NCBI RefSeq assembly: GCF_010131535.1
Contig: NZ_WUBS01000007.1
Location: 1-64,000, forward strand
From: Acerihabitans arboris
GTDB lineage: Bacteria; Pseudomonadota; Gammaproteobacteria; Enterobacterales; Enterobacteriaceae
Reading direction: 5' to 3'
Length of the DNA stretch: 64,000 nt
Made by a program: the position numbers and the translations under genes
Part shown: positions 8,446-16,682 of the stretch, in pieces
Position numbering within the stretch: position 1 is the stretch's first letter
Layout of the letters: each line of letters starts with the position of its first letter
Notes under the pieces: model-generated
Told to the model about the DNA's origin: nothing
Seen by the model: the letters and a program-made list of their open reading frames with translations, nothing else
Databases searched by the model: none

Positions 8446-9273
8446 TTATTGAGCGGCGGCCGTAATGCCGAATGCCTGGTATTTGGCGATAAGCTGTTCG
8501 TAGTCGCCGTTGGCGCGCAGCGCCGCCAGGGCGACGGTCAGGCGGTCAAGCAGCTCCCGGTTGCCTTTTTTGACATAAATACCGAGCGTCTGCGGATAAA
8601 TTATCGCCGGCGAACTGATCACCGCCCGATCGTGGCTGCGTCCGGCAAACAGACGCGCGGCGCCCGCCATATCCACCTGGGCCTGGATATGGTTGGCGAG
8701 CAGCGCCTGCAGCGTTTCCGGCGCGGTAGGGTATTCCTTTACCAGGATAGCCGGCTTACCGCTGGGCTCGCAGTAGGCCCCCGACAGCTCTCGCAACTGT
8801 TTAACCCAGGCGGTGCCCTGTTGCAGCCCCACTGTCAGGCCGCAAAGATCTTTTTCGGTCTTCGGCATCGCCTCGCTTCCACGGCGTACCAGGATATACG
8901 CGCCGGTACCGGCATAGGCGATGGCATCCGCCTGGGCGGTTCGCTCAGGCGTAACGTACAACGCCGAGATTACCGCGTCGTGCCGCGCGGAATTGAGCCC
9001 CAGGATCAGGCCGGAGAATTTCGTATCCGCCAACTGCAATGTCGCGTTCATTTGCTTACTGAGCAGGGCGGCCAGTTCGGCGTCAAACCCCACCACCTGA
9101 TCCTGTTGCCAAGACTCAAAAGGCGGATAGGCCACCTCGATGCCGACTTTGAATACCCCGGGAGTCAATGTGGCCGCCTGGCTGGCATGTGCCGGCGCGG
9201 CAGTGACGGCGCCTAGGGTCAGCGCGCACAGCGCGGCCGTGAAAATACCACGCAGCAATGGGATTAATGTCAT
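8446..9273 (-). CDS. Periplasmic substrate-binding protein of a polar amino-acid ABC transporter
   Basis: This 275-residue protein has a Sec signal peptide (about residues 1-30, ending near AAPAHA) and then a family 3 solute-binding fold. The first strand and ligand loop (FKVGIEVAYPPFESW), VGFDAELAALLSKQMN, and the aromatic and arginine positions of the amino-acid site are all recognisable. It delivers the amino acid from the periplasm to the fused permease-ATPase 71 bp downstream. The start has AAGGAG eight bases upstream. Position between the ureohydrolase and the permease suggests a guanidino compound or arginine-like ligand; this comes from context, not from residues. Confidence 0.9.
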   Translation of the reverse strand: MTLIPLLRGIFTAALCALTLGAVTAAPAHASQAATLTPGVFKVGIEVAYPPFESWQQDQVVGFDAELAALLSKQMNATLQLADTKFSGLILGLNSARHDAVISALYVTPERTAQADAIAYAGTGAYILVRRGSEAMPKTEKDLCGLTVGLQQGTAWVKQLRELSGAYCEPSGKPAILVKEYPTAPETLQALLANHIQAQVDMAGAARLFAGRSHDRAVISSPAIIYPQTLGIYVKKGNRELLDRLTVALAALRANGDYEQLIAKYQAFGITAAAQ

Positions 9274-9458
9274 GGGTGACTCCTTAAAATGTGGACGGCG
9301 CCGGTGAAGGGTACCGGCAGATTGGCAAAAGCGGATAAAAAGGACGACGGTACCGGCACCTCCGGCATTGACGGTTCATCTGCCGGGGCCCGCAACCAGC
9401 ATCACGCGGGCGGGGGCGGAATAACCCGTCCGCGCCTGGATCTGCCTGCCCGCTGCCA

Positions 9459-10409
9459 TCAGCGATACGCCACGCCGGGCAGTACGCAGAGCATTTCATA
9501 CAGCAGGTTGGCACCCAGTTGCGCGGTCACGCCGCTGATATCATAGGGCGGCGAGACTTCCACCAGATCGCAGCCCACCAGGTTAACCCCCCGGCAGCCT
9601 CGCACAATCTCCAACGCCTGGATTGAACTGAGCCCGCCCACCTCCGGTGTGCCGGTGCCGGGCGCCCAGGCGGGGTCGAGACTGTCGATATCAAAGGAGA
9701 GATAGACCGGACCACTGCCCATGGAACGACGAATATCCTCCATCAGCGGCGTCATGGAATGATGCCAGCACTGCTCCACCGGAATGAGGCGAAACCCCTG
9801 AGCCACTCCCCAGTTAAAATCATCTTTGGTATAGCCTTGCGCCCGCTGGCCTATCTGCACCACCCGGCGGCAGTCCAGCAGCCCCTCCTCCACCGCCCGG
9901 CGAAAAGTCGTGCCATGGGCAATTTTTTCACCGAACATCTCATCATTGGTATCGGTATGGGCATCGACATGGATAAGCCCAATCGGGCCATGTTTTTTGA
10001 CCAGCGCCCGCAATATCGGCAGAGTCAGTGTATGATCGCCGCCGAGCGTCAGCGGAACCAGCGGCCAGGTATTGAGTGCGGTATAGTAATTTTCGATGAT
10101 ATCGACAGATTTCAGCAGGCTGTAGGTATTGATCGGCACATCGCCGATATCGCCGACGCGCAGCGAATCGAACGGTGCTGCGCCGGTGGCCATATTATAA
10201 GGACGGATCATCACCGACTCGCTGCGGATATGGCGCGGACCGTAGCGGGTTCCCGCACGCTGGGAGGCGCCGATATCCAGCGGAATGCCGATAAACGCCG
10301 CATCCAGATCGGCCGGCCCGTCGCTATAAGGCAAGCGCATCATGGTCGCGCGGCCGGCAAAACGCGGCATGTCATTGCCGCCCTGAGGTTGATGATAGTG
10401 TTTTTGCAT
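9459..10409 (-). CDS. speB: Agmatinase/guanidino-acid hydrolase of the ureohydrolase family
   Basis: This 316-residue protein is a binuclear manganese ureohydrolase, splitting urea from a guanidino substrate. All metal ligands are visible: GGDHT (His126), DAHTD (Asp149, His151, Asp153) and SFDIDSLDP (two Asp near 240). Length and motifs fit agmatinase, which converts agmatine to putrescine. Relatives with this operon context often act on guanidinobutyrate or guanidinopropionate, so the symbol is only a family label. ATG 10409 is preferred because GGGGAAAACAG precedes it; a longer reading to 10574 would overlap the divergent LysR gene. It heads an operon with the amino-acid ABC transporter and is divergent from the LysR gene at 10568, its probable activator. 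Confidence 0.88.
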   Translation of the reverse strand: MQKHYHQPQGGNDMPRFAGRATMMRLPYSDGPADLDAAFIGIPLDIGASQRAGTRYGPRHIRSESVMIRPYNMATGAAPFDSLRVGDIGDVPINTYSLLKSVDIIENYYTALNTWPLVPLTLGGDHTLTLPILRALVKKHGPIGLIHVDAHTDTNDEMFGEKIAHGTTFRRAVEEGLLDCRRVVQIGQRAQGYTKDDFNWGVAQGFRLIPVEQCWHHSMTPLMEDIRRSMGSGPVYLSFDIDSLDPAWAPGTGTPEVGGLSSIQALEIVRGCRGVNLVGCDLVEVSPPYDISGVTAQLGANLLYEMLCVLPGVAYR

Positions 10410-10567
10410 CTGTTTTCCCCTGCAATATCGCATGGCCGCGGCTTTGAGCGCCGGCCTTTGTCGTCTCCGGATATTGCGGTACGCTGGGCAGCCGAAAAAT
10501 AGCAAAAAACAAAAAATCAGTTCAGGAATTTCTAAACTAACAGGCTCATCTCCGTGGACGCAGACAG

Positions 10568-11485
10568 ATGTCAATTGGAAAACTGCCCAACCTCAGATTG
10601 CTGCACATTTTCACCTCGGTGGCAAAACATCAGGGTTTTGCCCGTGCCCAGCAGGAACTCAACCTGACGGTATCCGCCATCAGCAACTATATGAGCGAAC
10701 TGGAGGAAAAACTGGGATTCGTGCTGTGCCAACGCGGGCGCGGCGGCTTTTCATTAACGGCAAAGGGCGAAGCTTTTTTGCAGCAAAGCCTGCAACTGCT
10801 CGAAAACCTGGACGATTTTGAAAATTATGCCTGTGCGCTGAAAGGCGATCAGGCCGGCACGCTAAGGCTGGGCATTATCGACTCCACCGTCACCGATCCC
10901 ATGTTATCCATCGCCGATTCAATCGGCCGTTTCAGTGAACATTTCCCAGCGGTGCATCTCAACCTGCTGATTCGCAGTCCGCATGCGTTGATCCAGGGCA
11001 TCCAGGATAATGAACTGGATCTGGCCGTGGGCAATTTTCCCATGAGCGGCAGTAATGTGATTTCCCATGCCCTCTATCGCGAACAACACTGGCTGTACTG
11101 CAGCGACTCACACGAGCTGTTCCGCGAACATCCCATTGGCGTTGATCGCATCGCGCAGATGCGCATGGTCAGCCGTAGCTACTGGAATTCCCTGGAGCTG
11201 GGCAAACGTGGCTTTAAACAGAGTATCGCCACAGTGGACAGCATGGAGGCGCAGCTTATCCTGATCCTGTCGGGCAAGTATATTGGCTATTTACCGGAAC
11301 ATTACGCCCTACCCTGGGTACGCGATCGCCGGCTCAGGGCGCTGTTGCCCACGGAGTACGGCTATCAGGCGCCTTTTTCGCTGATCTTTCGCCGCGGACG
11401 CAGCAAGGAAATCCTTATCCGCACTATGCGTGATTTGCTCAGGGCGGCATCCCGGCTGCGAAAAAACCGCACGCTGGCGTTGTAA
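10568..11485 (+). CDS. LysR family regulator, likely of the ureohydrolase/ABC operon
   Basis: This 305-residue protein has a LysR helix-turn-helix in residues about 5-65 (KHQGFARAQQELNLTVSAIS then YMSELEEKLGF) and a two-lobed sensor domain starting at GTLRLGIIDS. The end is full length. LysR proteins bind a divergent promoter and switch it on with an inducer that is a substrate or product of the target pathway. The 158-bp gap to the agmatinase-type gene is the obvious target, and a guanidino acid or agmatine is the probable inducer. No clear ribosome binding site precedes ATG 10568 (weak GTGGACG). Confidence 0.9.
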   Translation: MSIGKLPNLRLLHIFTSVAKHQGFARAQQELNLTVSAISNYMSELEEKLGFVLCQRGRGGFSLTAKGEAFLQQSLQLLENLDDFENYACALKGDQAGTLRLGIIDSTVTDPMLSIADSIGRFSEHFPAVHLNLLIRSPHALIQGIQDNELDLAVGNFPMSGSNVISHALYREQHWLYCSDSHELFREHPIGVDRIAQMRMVSRSYWNSLELGKRGFKQSIATVDSMEAQLILILSGKYIGYLPEHYALPWVRDRRLRALLPTEYGYQAPFSLIFRRGRSKEILIRTMRDLLRAASRLRKNRTLAL

Positions 11486-11537
11486 ACCTCATTATTCGCT
11501 TCGGTAGCGTTAATTATTCCCGTGTATTCGCTTGAAG

Positions 11538-11762
11538 TTAATTCGTCCTTAACGTAGTCGCGGTTTCGGTCTCATTATATGGAATCCGCACAGCGTACTG
11601 GGCTAAGGTATGGTTCATGGTATCTGCCAACAGCGTATGGGACAGATCCTCGCGGGCGTATCGCAACATACGAGCGACCTCACCTTTGCCCTTATCGTAG
11701 AAAAAGGTATGCGGCGCATTGTACAGGTAGGTGACGTTATCGCTGTGCTGCGATTTCACCAT
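11538..11762 (-). CDS. Small hypothetical protein
   Basis: The open frame encodes 74 residues starting MVKSQHSDNVTYLYN. The composition is normal and hydrophilic, with no signal peptide or membrane helix. AGGTGG lies about 11 bases before the start, which is rather far. I do not recognise it. It sits directly outside the left tRNA-Asn repeat and may be a fragment of an older insertion at this site. It could also be a chance frame. Confidence 0.35.
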   Translation of the reverse strand: MVKSQHSDNVTYLYNAPHTFFYDKGKGEVARMLRYAREDLSHTLLADTMNHTLAQYAVRIPYNETETATTLRTN

Positions 11763-11868
11763 AAATCTCTTGCCACCTTATTTAAATAAGTCCAGAATTG
11801 AGTCCAGTCGTATTTGATTAATATGTAAAATTGTTTATTCAACAAATGGTTAGTGCATAAATTCAGGT

Positions 11869-11885
11869 CCAGTCAGAGGAGCCAA
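11869..11885 (+). repeat. tRNA-Asn 3'-end repeat, left attachment-like site
   Basis: The 17 bases CCAGTCAGAGGAGCCAA match the 3' end of the enterobacterial tRNA-Asn (T-arm, acceptor stem and CCA) and the attachment core of islands that integrate in asn tRNA genes, such as the Yersinia high-pathogenicity island. The sequence to its left is not a tRNA, so only the tail is present. A terminator follows after eight bases, as behind a real tRNA gene. The second copy is at 16400-16416. Confidence 0.8.
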
Positions 11886-11893
11886 AATTCTAG

Positions 11894-11927
11894 AAAAGCC
11901 CGCCTTGGGAGACCAAGGCGGGCTTTT
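11894..11927 (+). terminator. Rho-independent terminator behind the left tRNA-Asn remnant
   Basis: A perfect 15-bp stem (AAAAGCCCGCCTTGG with its complement) closes a GAGA loop and is followed by a further T. Its place directly behind the tRNA 3' end indicates that it once ended a tRNA-Asn transcript. Confidence 0.85.
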
Positions 11928-12236
11928 TGCTTTCAGCGATTTCTGGTAGCCAGCTAAGAGCGAGAAGCGGAAGCTTAGCTGCGGCTTAAAAACCTCCTAG
12001 CAGTCTGGCTCATGCATAGTGTTTCTCTTGTCGTAATATTCTCATGTTATGAGATATGTTGACTATTTTACTTCAAATGTCATGATGATTCATATTAGGC
12101 TGACACGATCCGCATGTATTGTTAGTATTTTTATATTTGGACGATAAATTATATGGTTACATTAATTATGTCCATATTTTTAGCTTTGACAAATGCGGAC
12201 ACAGTCCGTTGAAAAAACACTGTTAGGAGTTATAGA
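11928..12236. other. AT-rich gap at the left end of the islet
   Basis: These 309 bases hold no gene. AT content rises sharply from about 12020, marking the start of foreign sequence. TAGGAG at 12224-12229 serves the TTG-initiated zinc-ribbon gene. A promoter for that gene is probably in the AT-rich part, but I cannot single out -35 and -10 boxes. Confidence 0.35.
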
Positions 12237-12458
12237 TTGAACAGTCCAATAAGATTATGTTTTAAGTGTGCAGAGTTGTACGAAGGCGATAAATGTCTTT
12301 TTTGCGGGGAAGCGTATCCTGATGATTATGAAGCTATACTTGAACGCTCAGAGCAAACGTATGAAATGGGGATTAGGTATAGACAATTTTTCGAAGAGCA
12401 AGTTAAATCAAAAGGCAAGGTTGACTGTTATGCTTCATTGGTACCTCCAGAACAATAG
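12237..12458 (+). CDS. Small zinc-ribbon protein of unknown function
   Basis: This 73-residue acidic protein begins with a treble-clef or ribbon-like pair of cysteine knuckles, CFKC (residues 8-11) and CLFC (about 20-23), joined by AELYEGDK. It continues as a charged helix. The start is TTG at 12237, supported by AGGAG seven bases upstream; no ATG is available before the first knuckle. It lies 24 bp before a second TTG-initiated small gene on the same strand, so the two probably form one transcript. A single zinc site, small size and island location suggest an adaptor or a regulator of its partner, but I recognise no family. Confidence 0.6.
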   Translation: MNSPIRLCFKCAELYEGDKCLFCGEAYPDDYEAILERSEQTYEMGIRYRQFFEEQVKSKGKVDCYASLVPPEQ

Positions 12459-12482
12459 TTAATATTTATCGGTGTTGCTGCT

Positions 12483-12869
12483 TTGAGCGGTGTTATTGGA
12501 AACGCTACATATGATTTAGTAAAAAGTGTAATCAAGAAGATTATCGAGAAAGCAAAAAGCGAAGGCGCAAATGAAATCGCAGACAAATATGACTCAGATG
12601 AAAAAATTGAAATATTAATAATTAAAATTAATGAATATGTTAACTTTCCCGAGAAAATTCATCCTGAGGTACTGCGAGGAATCAAAGAAGAGGAACGAGT
12701 TGATGACTATATGTATGGATTTTCAGAAATTATGGAGATTAAGGGTAATAAGAAGATTCCTCCCGAAGAAGTAGAGAAAAAAATTAAAAAAATAAAAGAT
12801 AGAAAATCAAAGGCGAAGTCAATTGATGAAAAAATCTTTGCCCATTTTTGGGATAATCACAAGAAATAA
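12483..12869 (+). CDS. Small charged helical protein, unknown
   Basis: This 128-residue lysine- and glutamate-rich protein is predicted by eye to be almost all helix. The start (MSGVIGNATYDLVKSVIKKI) is amphipathic. The middle (KINEYVNFPEKIHPEVLRGI) is more folded, and the tail (EEVEKKIKKIKDRKSKAK) may be a short coiled coil. TTG 12483 is the assumed start; no strong binding site is seen, so translation may be coupled to the zinc-ribbon gene ending 24 bp upstream. Base composition is far more AT-rich than the chromosome around it. I know no family for it. Confidence 0.55.
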   Translation: MSGVIGNATYDLVKSVIKKIIEKAKSEGANEIADKYDSDEKIEILIIKINEYVNFPEKIHPEVLRGIKEEERVDDYMYGFSEIMEIKGNKKIPPEEVEKKIKKIKDRKSKAKSIDEKIFAHFWDNHKK

Positions 12870-13092
12870 AACTCTTAACAAGGCGAGGCAATTGATAAAA
12901 TACATGTCACGAATTTTGGTTCCCCAAATATAGCTGACATTTGCCCGTAAACTAACATACCGCGATGCAAACAACGTCCGCTTATGGTATATTATGCTCT
13001 CTATAATTGACAAGATATATCGTCATTTAGGTTTTAAAAGTTTAGTATGTTTTATTTTTTTACAATAGGAGTGGGAGATGATGGGTATAAGA

Positions 13093-14085
13093 CTAGAACT
13101 GAACACTGGAGCGCCAAGATGAAACGAGAGTGATATTAGAATTTCTGACGGCAAGAGCAATTGCTGCTTGTCCTGCTTTAATACAGTCGTCAGGTGGGCA
13201 GACTGTTTCTGCGGGTTTATGCATAAGATTATTTCGGAGGCGTCGTAAATGGTCCAAACACAACTCAGTTTCTTCAGAAATTAGACCCTCAATACGAAGA
13301 AAGTCTATCATTTCGACTGTACGAGTTTTTTGTTTTCCAGGAGCTGAGGCATTGAATAACCACTGAATACTTGATTCGATCACAAACCATGAGAGGATAA
13401 ATGACATTCTGTAATCGTTTTCGGCGTAAGCTGTTTTTGCTTTGACTAAATAAGAAAGCCATCTGACTTGTTGTTCGTCATTAGCTACGACCGAAAAAGT
13501 CTCAAGTGCATTTTTGGCTGCTTCGATACTAATAAATTCATGTGGCAACCGCCATCCGTTGACTTCGAGAGGAGAAGGCCATGTAGCGCCCTTTGTAATC
13601 CATATCTTTAATTCATTCATGACGACAAACTGTGATTGTCCATATCTATGGTTGAAACTGCTGCTGCGGGGAGTGCCATTAAGCATACCTACTTTACATA
13701 TATCATTCGCTCTTGTTGCTGTTGATTGTATTTCGTATGAGTTAACACATTTAATTGATTCGGACTCGACGCAAAGTTGCATAGTATTTACATAGTCTAG
13801 ATATTTGTCCATCCAATGTGCTGAAAAATTATATTGAATTGGATCAGCTATGTATGGCATTGATCGAGCAAGATGTTCTATTCGCAACAGCATCAAACCG
13901 TTAACGCAAATCGCGGCTTTGAAGTATTCATTTTTCAGCTTGACAGCGAAATCAGGAATGATACCACGAAAAAGTTCAGCTTGTTCTGGATCATAAATAT
14001 CTATGTGATTTCCAACCCAAAATGGGTGGGCACCATAGGAACCGATGTAGAAATCCGTTAAGTTGAGCAATTCGAAGCCATCCAT
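13093..14085 (-). CDS. HEPN-domain protein, putative RNase or defence protein
   Basis: The 330-residue protein has an N-terminal part of unknown fold (residues about 1-200) and a helical C-terminal part with the HEPN signature. The helix YRMSFILSWFVIESSIQWLF is followed by RRLRNNLMHKP, which contains R(x4)H with Arg near 284 and His near 289. In HEPN RNases this pair, from two subunits, cuts RNA; such proteins are common in toxin-antitoxin and phage-defence loci. ATG 14085 is preferred over 14112 because AAAAGGA lies eight bases before it. The gene is alone on its strand inside the tRNA-Asn-bounded islet. Assignment to HEPN rests on the motif and helical context, not on a search. Confidence 0.65.
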   Translation of the reverse strand: MDGFELLNLTDFYIGSYGAHPFWVGNHIDIYDPEQAELFRGIIPDFAVKLKNEYFKAAICVNGLMLLRIEHLARSMPYIADPIQYNFSAHWMDKYLDYVNTMQLCVESESIKCVNSYEIQSTATRANDICKVGMLNGTPRSSSFNHRYGQSQFVVMNELKIWITKGATWPSPLEVNGWRLPHEFISIEAAKNALETFSVVANDEQQVRWLSYLVKAKTAYAENDYRMSFILSWFVIESSIQWLFNASAPGKQKTRTVEMIDFLRIEGLISEETELCLDHLRRLRNNLMHKPAETVCPPDDCIKAGQAAIALAVRNSNITLVSSWRSSVQF

Positions 14086-14617
14086 TGAGATTTTCCTTTT
14101 GTACAAGTTCATAGAGTCTTATTTATCTTGGTGTGTCGACCTGTATTCTTTAACTGATGATGGAAATGCCAGAATTGTAGCCCGGAGAATCGCTCTATCT
14201 CTCACACCTATAAATGCAAAAGATGTGTGCTTGCCTATAATATAGATTTAGATTGATCACGGTCATTTCCTTTAAATAAGCAGGGCGTGAGATTGTTGTG
14301 GGTGACAGATATGGCAATCTTTTCAGTAAGGTAACCTTCCGCTGACATACGCCTACGATAGTTTTGGTTCTGTAAAATAATTGCATGACAAACGTACAGC
14401 ATTTTCCCTTAAGTCGATAACGACACCTGCCCGAACGTTACCCCTAAACAGTTTTCAACAAATATTGGCAGATGACCTTGATGTCCATTTCTTTAACAGA
14501 CGGGCAACTATCATGGAAACTTCTTAGACTTAGACGGACCGGCGTTCAGGACCGCACCAGTTTTACTTTCAAGGGTTTAAGTTAAAGCCGATGCAGCTCG
14601 CACTTCAGTTAAAAGGG
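14086..14617. other. Gap between the HEPN gene and hipA
   Basis: About 530 bases, AT-rich at first and closer to average near hipA. Short frames occur on both strands, but none has a binding site plus recognisable family. The plus strand near 14490-14580 reads like a small piece of coding DNA (SWKLLRLRRTGVQDR) ending in TAA, possibly debris of an earlier element. No hairpin or RNA is apparent. Confidence 0.3.
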
Positions 14618-15907
14618 TCAAATAGAGAATTTTCGCGCTTCCTCCATTTGCTCATGTTCAAACGCCGCAGCAAAATCTTCCAGCTCATTCTCCCTAAGCC
14701 CCACCGCAGGGCTGACCGCTATTCTGCGCCATTGAGCAACCGCAGCATACACATCCGCCAACACAGCCAAAGCGGCGGTTTTACTCAGGGAAAAATAGGA
14801 ACTGCGGGCCAGCAGCATGCCCACATCGGTTATCGGCCCGTCCTCCTCGGACAACCATGTTTTGGATTCACGCTCTTTGTCAGGAAAGGGGTTAAGGTCG
14901 AAAGCCGGCGCCAATCGCCAGAGACCATTTTGCACATGCAGGAAACCGTGATTTTGCAAATGATCGTCAACGTTGGTAATCAACAGGTTAAAAACCAACC
15001 TACGCCATAACTGCTGCAAATCCGCAGTCGGCGCAAGTCCGATTGATCGTATGGCATCGGCGATTTCGGTATAGCTGCGCTCTTCCTCCCGCGAAGCTTG
15101 GAGTATGGTGGCGGCTGATTGATAGGGAATACGTCCATCGGCGCCGTCGCGATCAAATCGGCGAATGATCGCAACCGGGATTCCCTCAAATTCAACAATA
15201 CGCGCAGGGGCAGACTCAATGCCGGCCTGTTGTGCAAGGCATAGGGCAAGCACTTCACCACGGGTCACACTTCGCGTGTCACCTACGCTCGGGAATTTTC
15301 CAAGAGCAAGTGAACCATCCTCATCTATCACCGTGCTTTTCGGCCGCATGCCGCCCAGAGAGGTACCTTTACCCTGGAGATAGCGCAAATCCTGAAGACT
15401 TTCCCGTCCTTGCTCAACAGCGCGACTGGCTTGATAAATACGGTTCAATTCAACCAGCGGCGGCGTACTACGTCGCCCCTCCTCTACGGTGCGATAATAT
15501 CGTCCATCCAGGTCGCGCAGACGCAGGGCCCCTACCCGGCTGAAATCATCCACCGCGAGCAGATAATCCATTTCGGTCAGCGGTGCTATCACGTGATTAT
15601 CTTTGCGGCGTTTTGCATGATCGCGCGCGATAACCCGCCGACCCCAGGCGTCGGGGGCCGTATCGGCAATGGCGCTATGAAAGGCGGAATCCTGGGCTGA
15701 CAGTGCCTTATGCGGCTGATATCCAGCGACCAGATTCAGATCGGCGGAAACATTGAATCGTTCCGGATTGGTGAGCCAATCATAATGATAGGCAAAGGCG
15801 GTATTCTCACGGCGACCTTGTTTGACATAAACCAGAGTACCGATTGCAATGCCTGCATTGCCCAAACAGACCTGTATTTGCTGGCGGATCGAGGTCAACG
15901 CTTTCAT
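14618..15907 (-). CDS. hipA: HipA serine/threonine kinase toxin
   Basis: This 429-residue protein is a full-length HipA. The N-subdomain-1 (about 1-100) precedes the kinase core. The core carries the glycine-rich loop GTSLGGMRPK with Lys190, the catalytic loop LLITNVDDHLQNHGF (Asp314/315, Asn319) and the metal-binding APAFDLNP (Asp337). HipA toxins phosphorylate glutamyl-tRNA synthetase or another aminoacyl-tRNA synthetase, stall translation and favour persistence. The catalytic set looks intact, so the toxin is probably active unless held by HipB. The start overlaps the hipB stop by four bases, giving translational coupling. It lies inside the tRNA-Asn-bounded segment, near its right end. 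Confidence 0.94.
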   Translation of the reverse strand: MKALTSIRQQIQVCLGNAGIAIGTLVYVKQGRRENTAFAYHYDWLTNPERFNVSADLNLVAGYQPHKALSAQDSAFHSAIADTAPDAWGRRVIARDHAKRRKDNHVIAPLTEMDYLLAVDDFSRVGALRLRDLDGRYYRTVEEGRRSTPPLVELNRIYQASRAVEQGRESLQDLRYLQGKGTSLGGMRPKSTVIDEDGSLALGKFPSVGDTRSVTRGEVLALCLAQQAGIESAPARIVEFEGIPVAIIRRFDRDGADGRIPYQSAATILQASREEERSYTEIADAIRSIGLAPTADLQQLWRRLVFNLLITNVDDHLQNHGFLHVQNGLWRLAPAFDLNPFPDKERESKTWLSEEDGPITDVGMLLARSSYFSLSKTAALAVLADVYAAVAQWRRIAVSPAVGLRENELEDFAAAFEHEQMEEARKFSI

Positions 15908-16272
15908 AACGCTCCCGAAGAGGATGATTTAGCCCGTATCCGTTTGGGGAGATCCTCATCCATCATCGTCAAGCCAATATCATCACGCACCGTGTCCAAA
16001 ATATCCGCCAGGACTTGTATCTCGCCAAACACATGCAAAGCCCGAGCGAAAAAGTGTATCGGCACCCGGACATCGCCTTTTTCCATACGCCGCACAGTCG
16101 ATACAGACGCCCCCATACGTTCGGCCAGCGATGCCTGGGACAGATGCCTGCGTCTACGCGCCAGCGCCAGATCGCTACCTAACTTGTAAATGGCGCGTTC
16201 CACCGGCAGCGGTATAGGAACTTCTGCTTTATCGTTCCGTTGAGAATGCTTATCGACTTTATCTGTCTTCAT
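15904..16272 (-). CDS. hipB: HipB antitoxin, XRE-type repressor
   Basis: This 122-residue protein has a Cro/C1 helix-turn-helix at about residues 32-90 (SDLALARRRRHLSQASLAER then SVSTVRRMEKGD). It binds HipA and its own promoter, so free antitoxin represses the operon and toxin activity stays low. The C-terminal tail (LPKRIRAKSSSSGAL) is disordered-looking, as in HipB proteins that are cleared by proteases. The order hipB-hipA with a four-base overlap is the classical arrangement. The promoter should lie between 16273 and 16399, close to the right tRNA-Asn repeat. Confidence 0.92.
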   Translation of the reverse strand: MKTDKVDKHSQRNDKAEVPIPLPVERAIYKLGSDLALARRRRHLSQASLAERMGASVSTVRRMEKGDVRVPIHFFARALHVFGEIQVLADILDTVRDDIGLTMMDEDLPKRIRAKSSSSGAL

Positions 16273-16399
16273 GAAGATGATTATAACCGCTCAGATGCTC
16301 AATTTCAATATCTGCGAAATGGTGGTCATTTTGGTGGTCTTGACATGATAGCTATTTCCCTTTAGCTTAATTATTAGCCAGTTACTGGCAAAGGCGATC

Positions 16400-16416
16400 C
16401 CAGTCAGAGGAGCCAA
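16400..16416 (+). repeat. tRNA-Asn 3'-end repeat, right attachment-like site
   Basis: This is an exact second copy of CCAGTCAGAGGAGCCAA, in the same orientation as the one at 11869. The bases just downstream are nearly the same (AAATGCTAG against AAATTCTAG) and then lead into a different terminator stem. The sequence to its left is not tRNA. The two copies bound about 4.5 kb. Confidence 0.8.
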
Positions 16417-16424
16417 AATGCTAG

Positions 16425-16458
16425 AAAAGCCCGCTTCAGTTCCCTGAAGCGGGCTTTT
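16425..16458 (+). terminator. Rho-independent terminator behind the right tRNA-Asn remnant
   Basis: A perfect 15-bp stem (AAAAGCCCGCTTCAG with its complement) closes a TTCC loop, and one more T follows. It has the same layout as the terminator at 11894 but another stem sequence, so the two remnants come from two different tRNA-Asn gene copies or elements. From here to 16682 no gene is supported. Confidence 0.85.
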
Positions 16459-16682
16459 TGGTTGCCGGACAGCTGCCGCTTCAGGAGCAGAAGATTGCGC
16501 TAGAACACGTGGCGAACCGTGCAAAAGATCGTGCTCAGAAGCGTAAGATTTACGCAAGGCGGTCCGGCGAGCATTGCAAAGAGGTCAGGTTCAGGGTCTG
16601 AGGCTAATTCCCGTTTCCTGGCGCAGCCTGCGTCTGTTATTGCTGATGCGGCGAGGTTAAGAATGACCTCGCCTTGCGCCAC

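Noticed and set aside
11860-11886. Complete tRNA-Asn gene
   Set aside because: Only the 3' tail is present; the anticodon and D arms are missing to the left. The same is true at 16400.
11869-16416. Complete integrative element or prophage
   Set aside because: No integrase, excisionase, relaxase or phage structural gene is visible between the two tRNA-Asn repeats.
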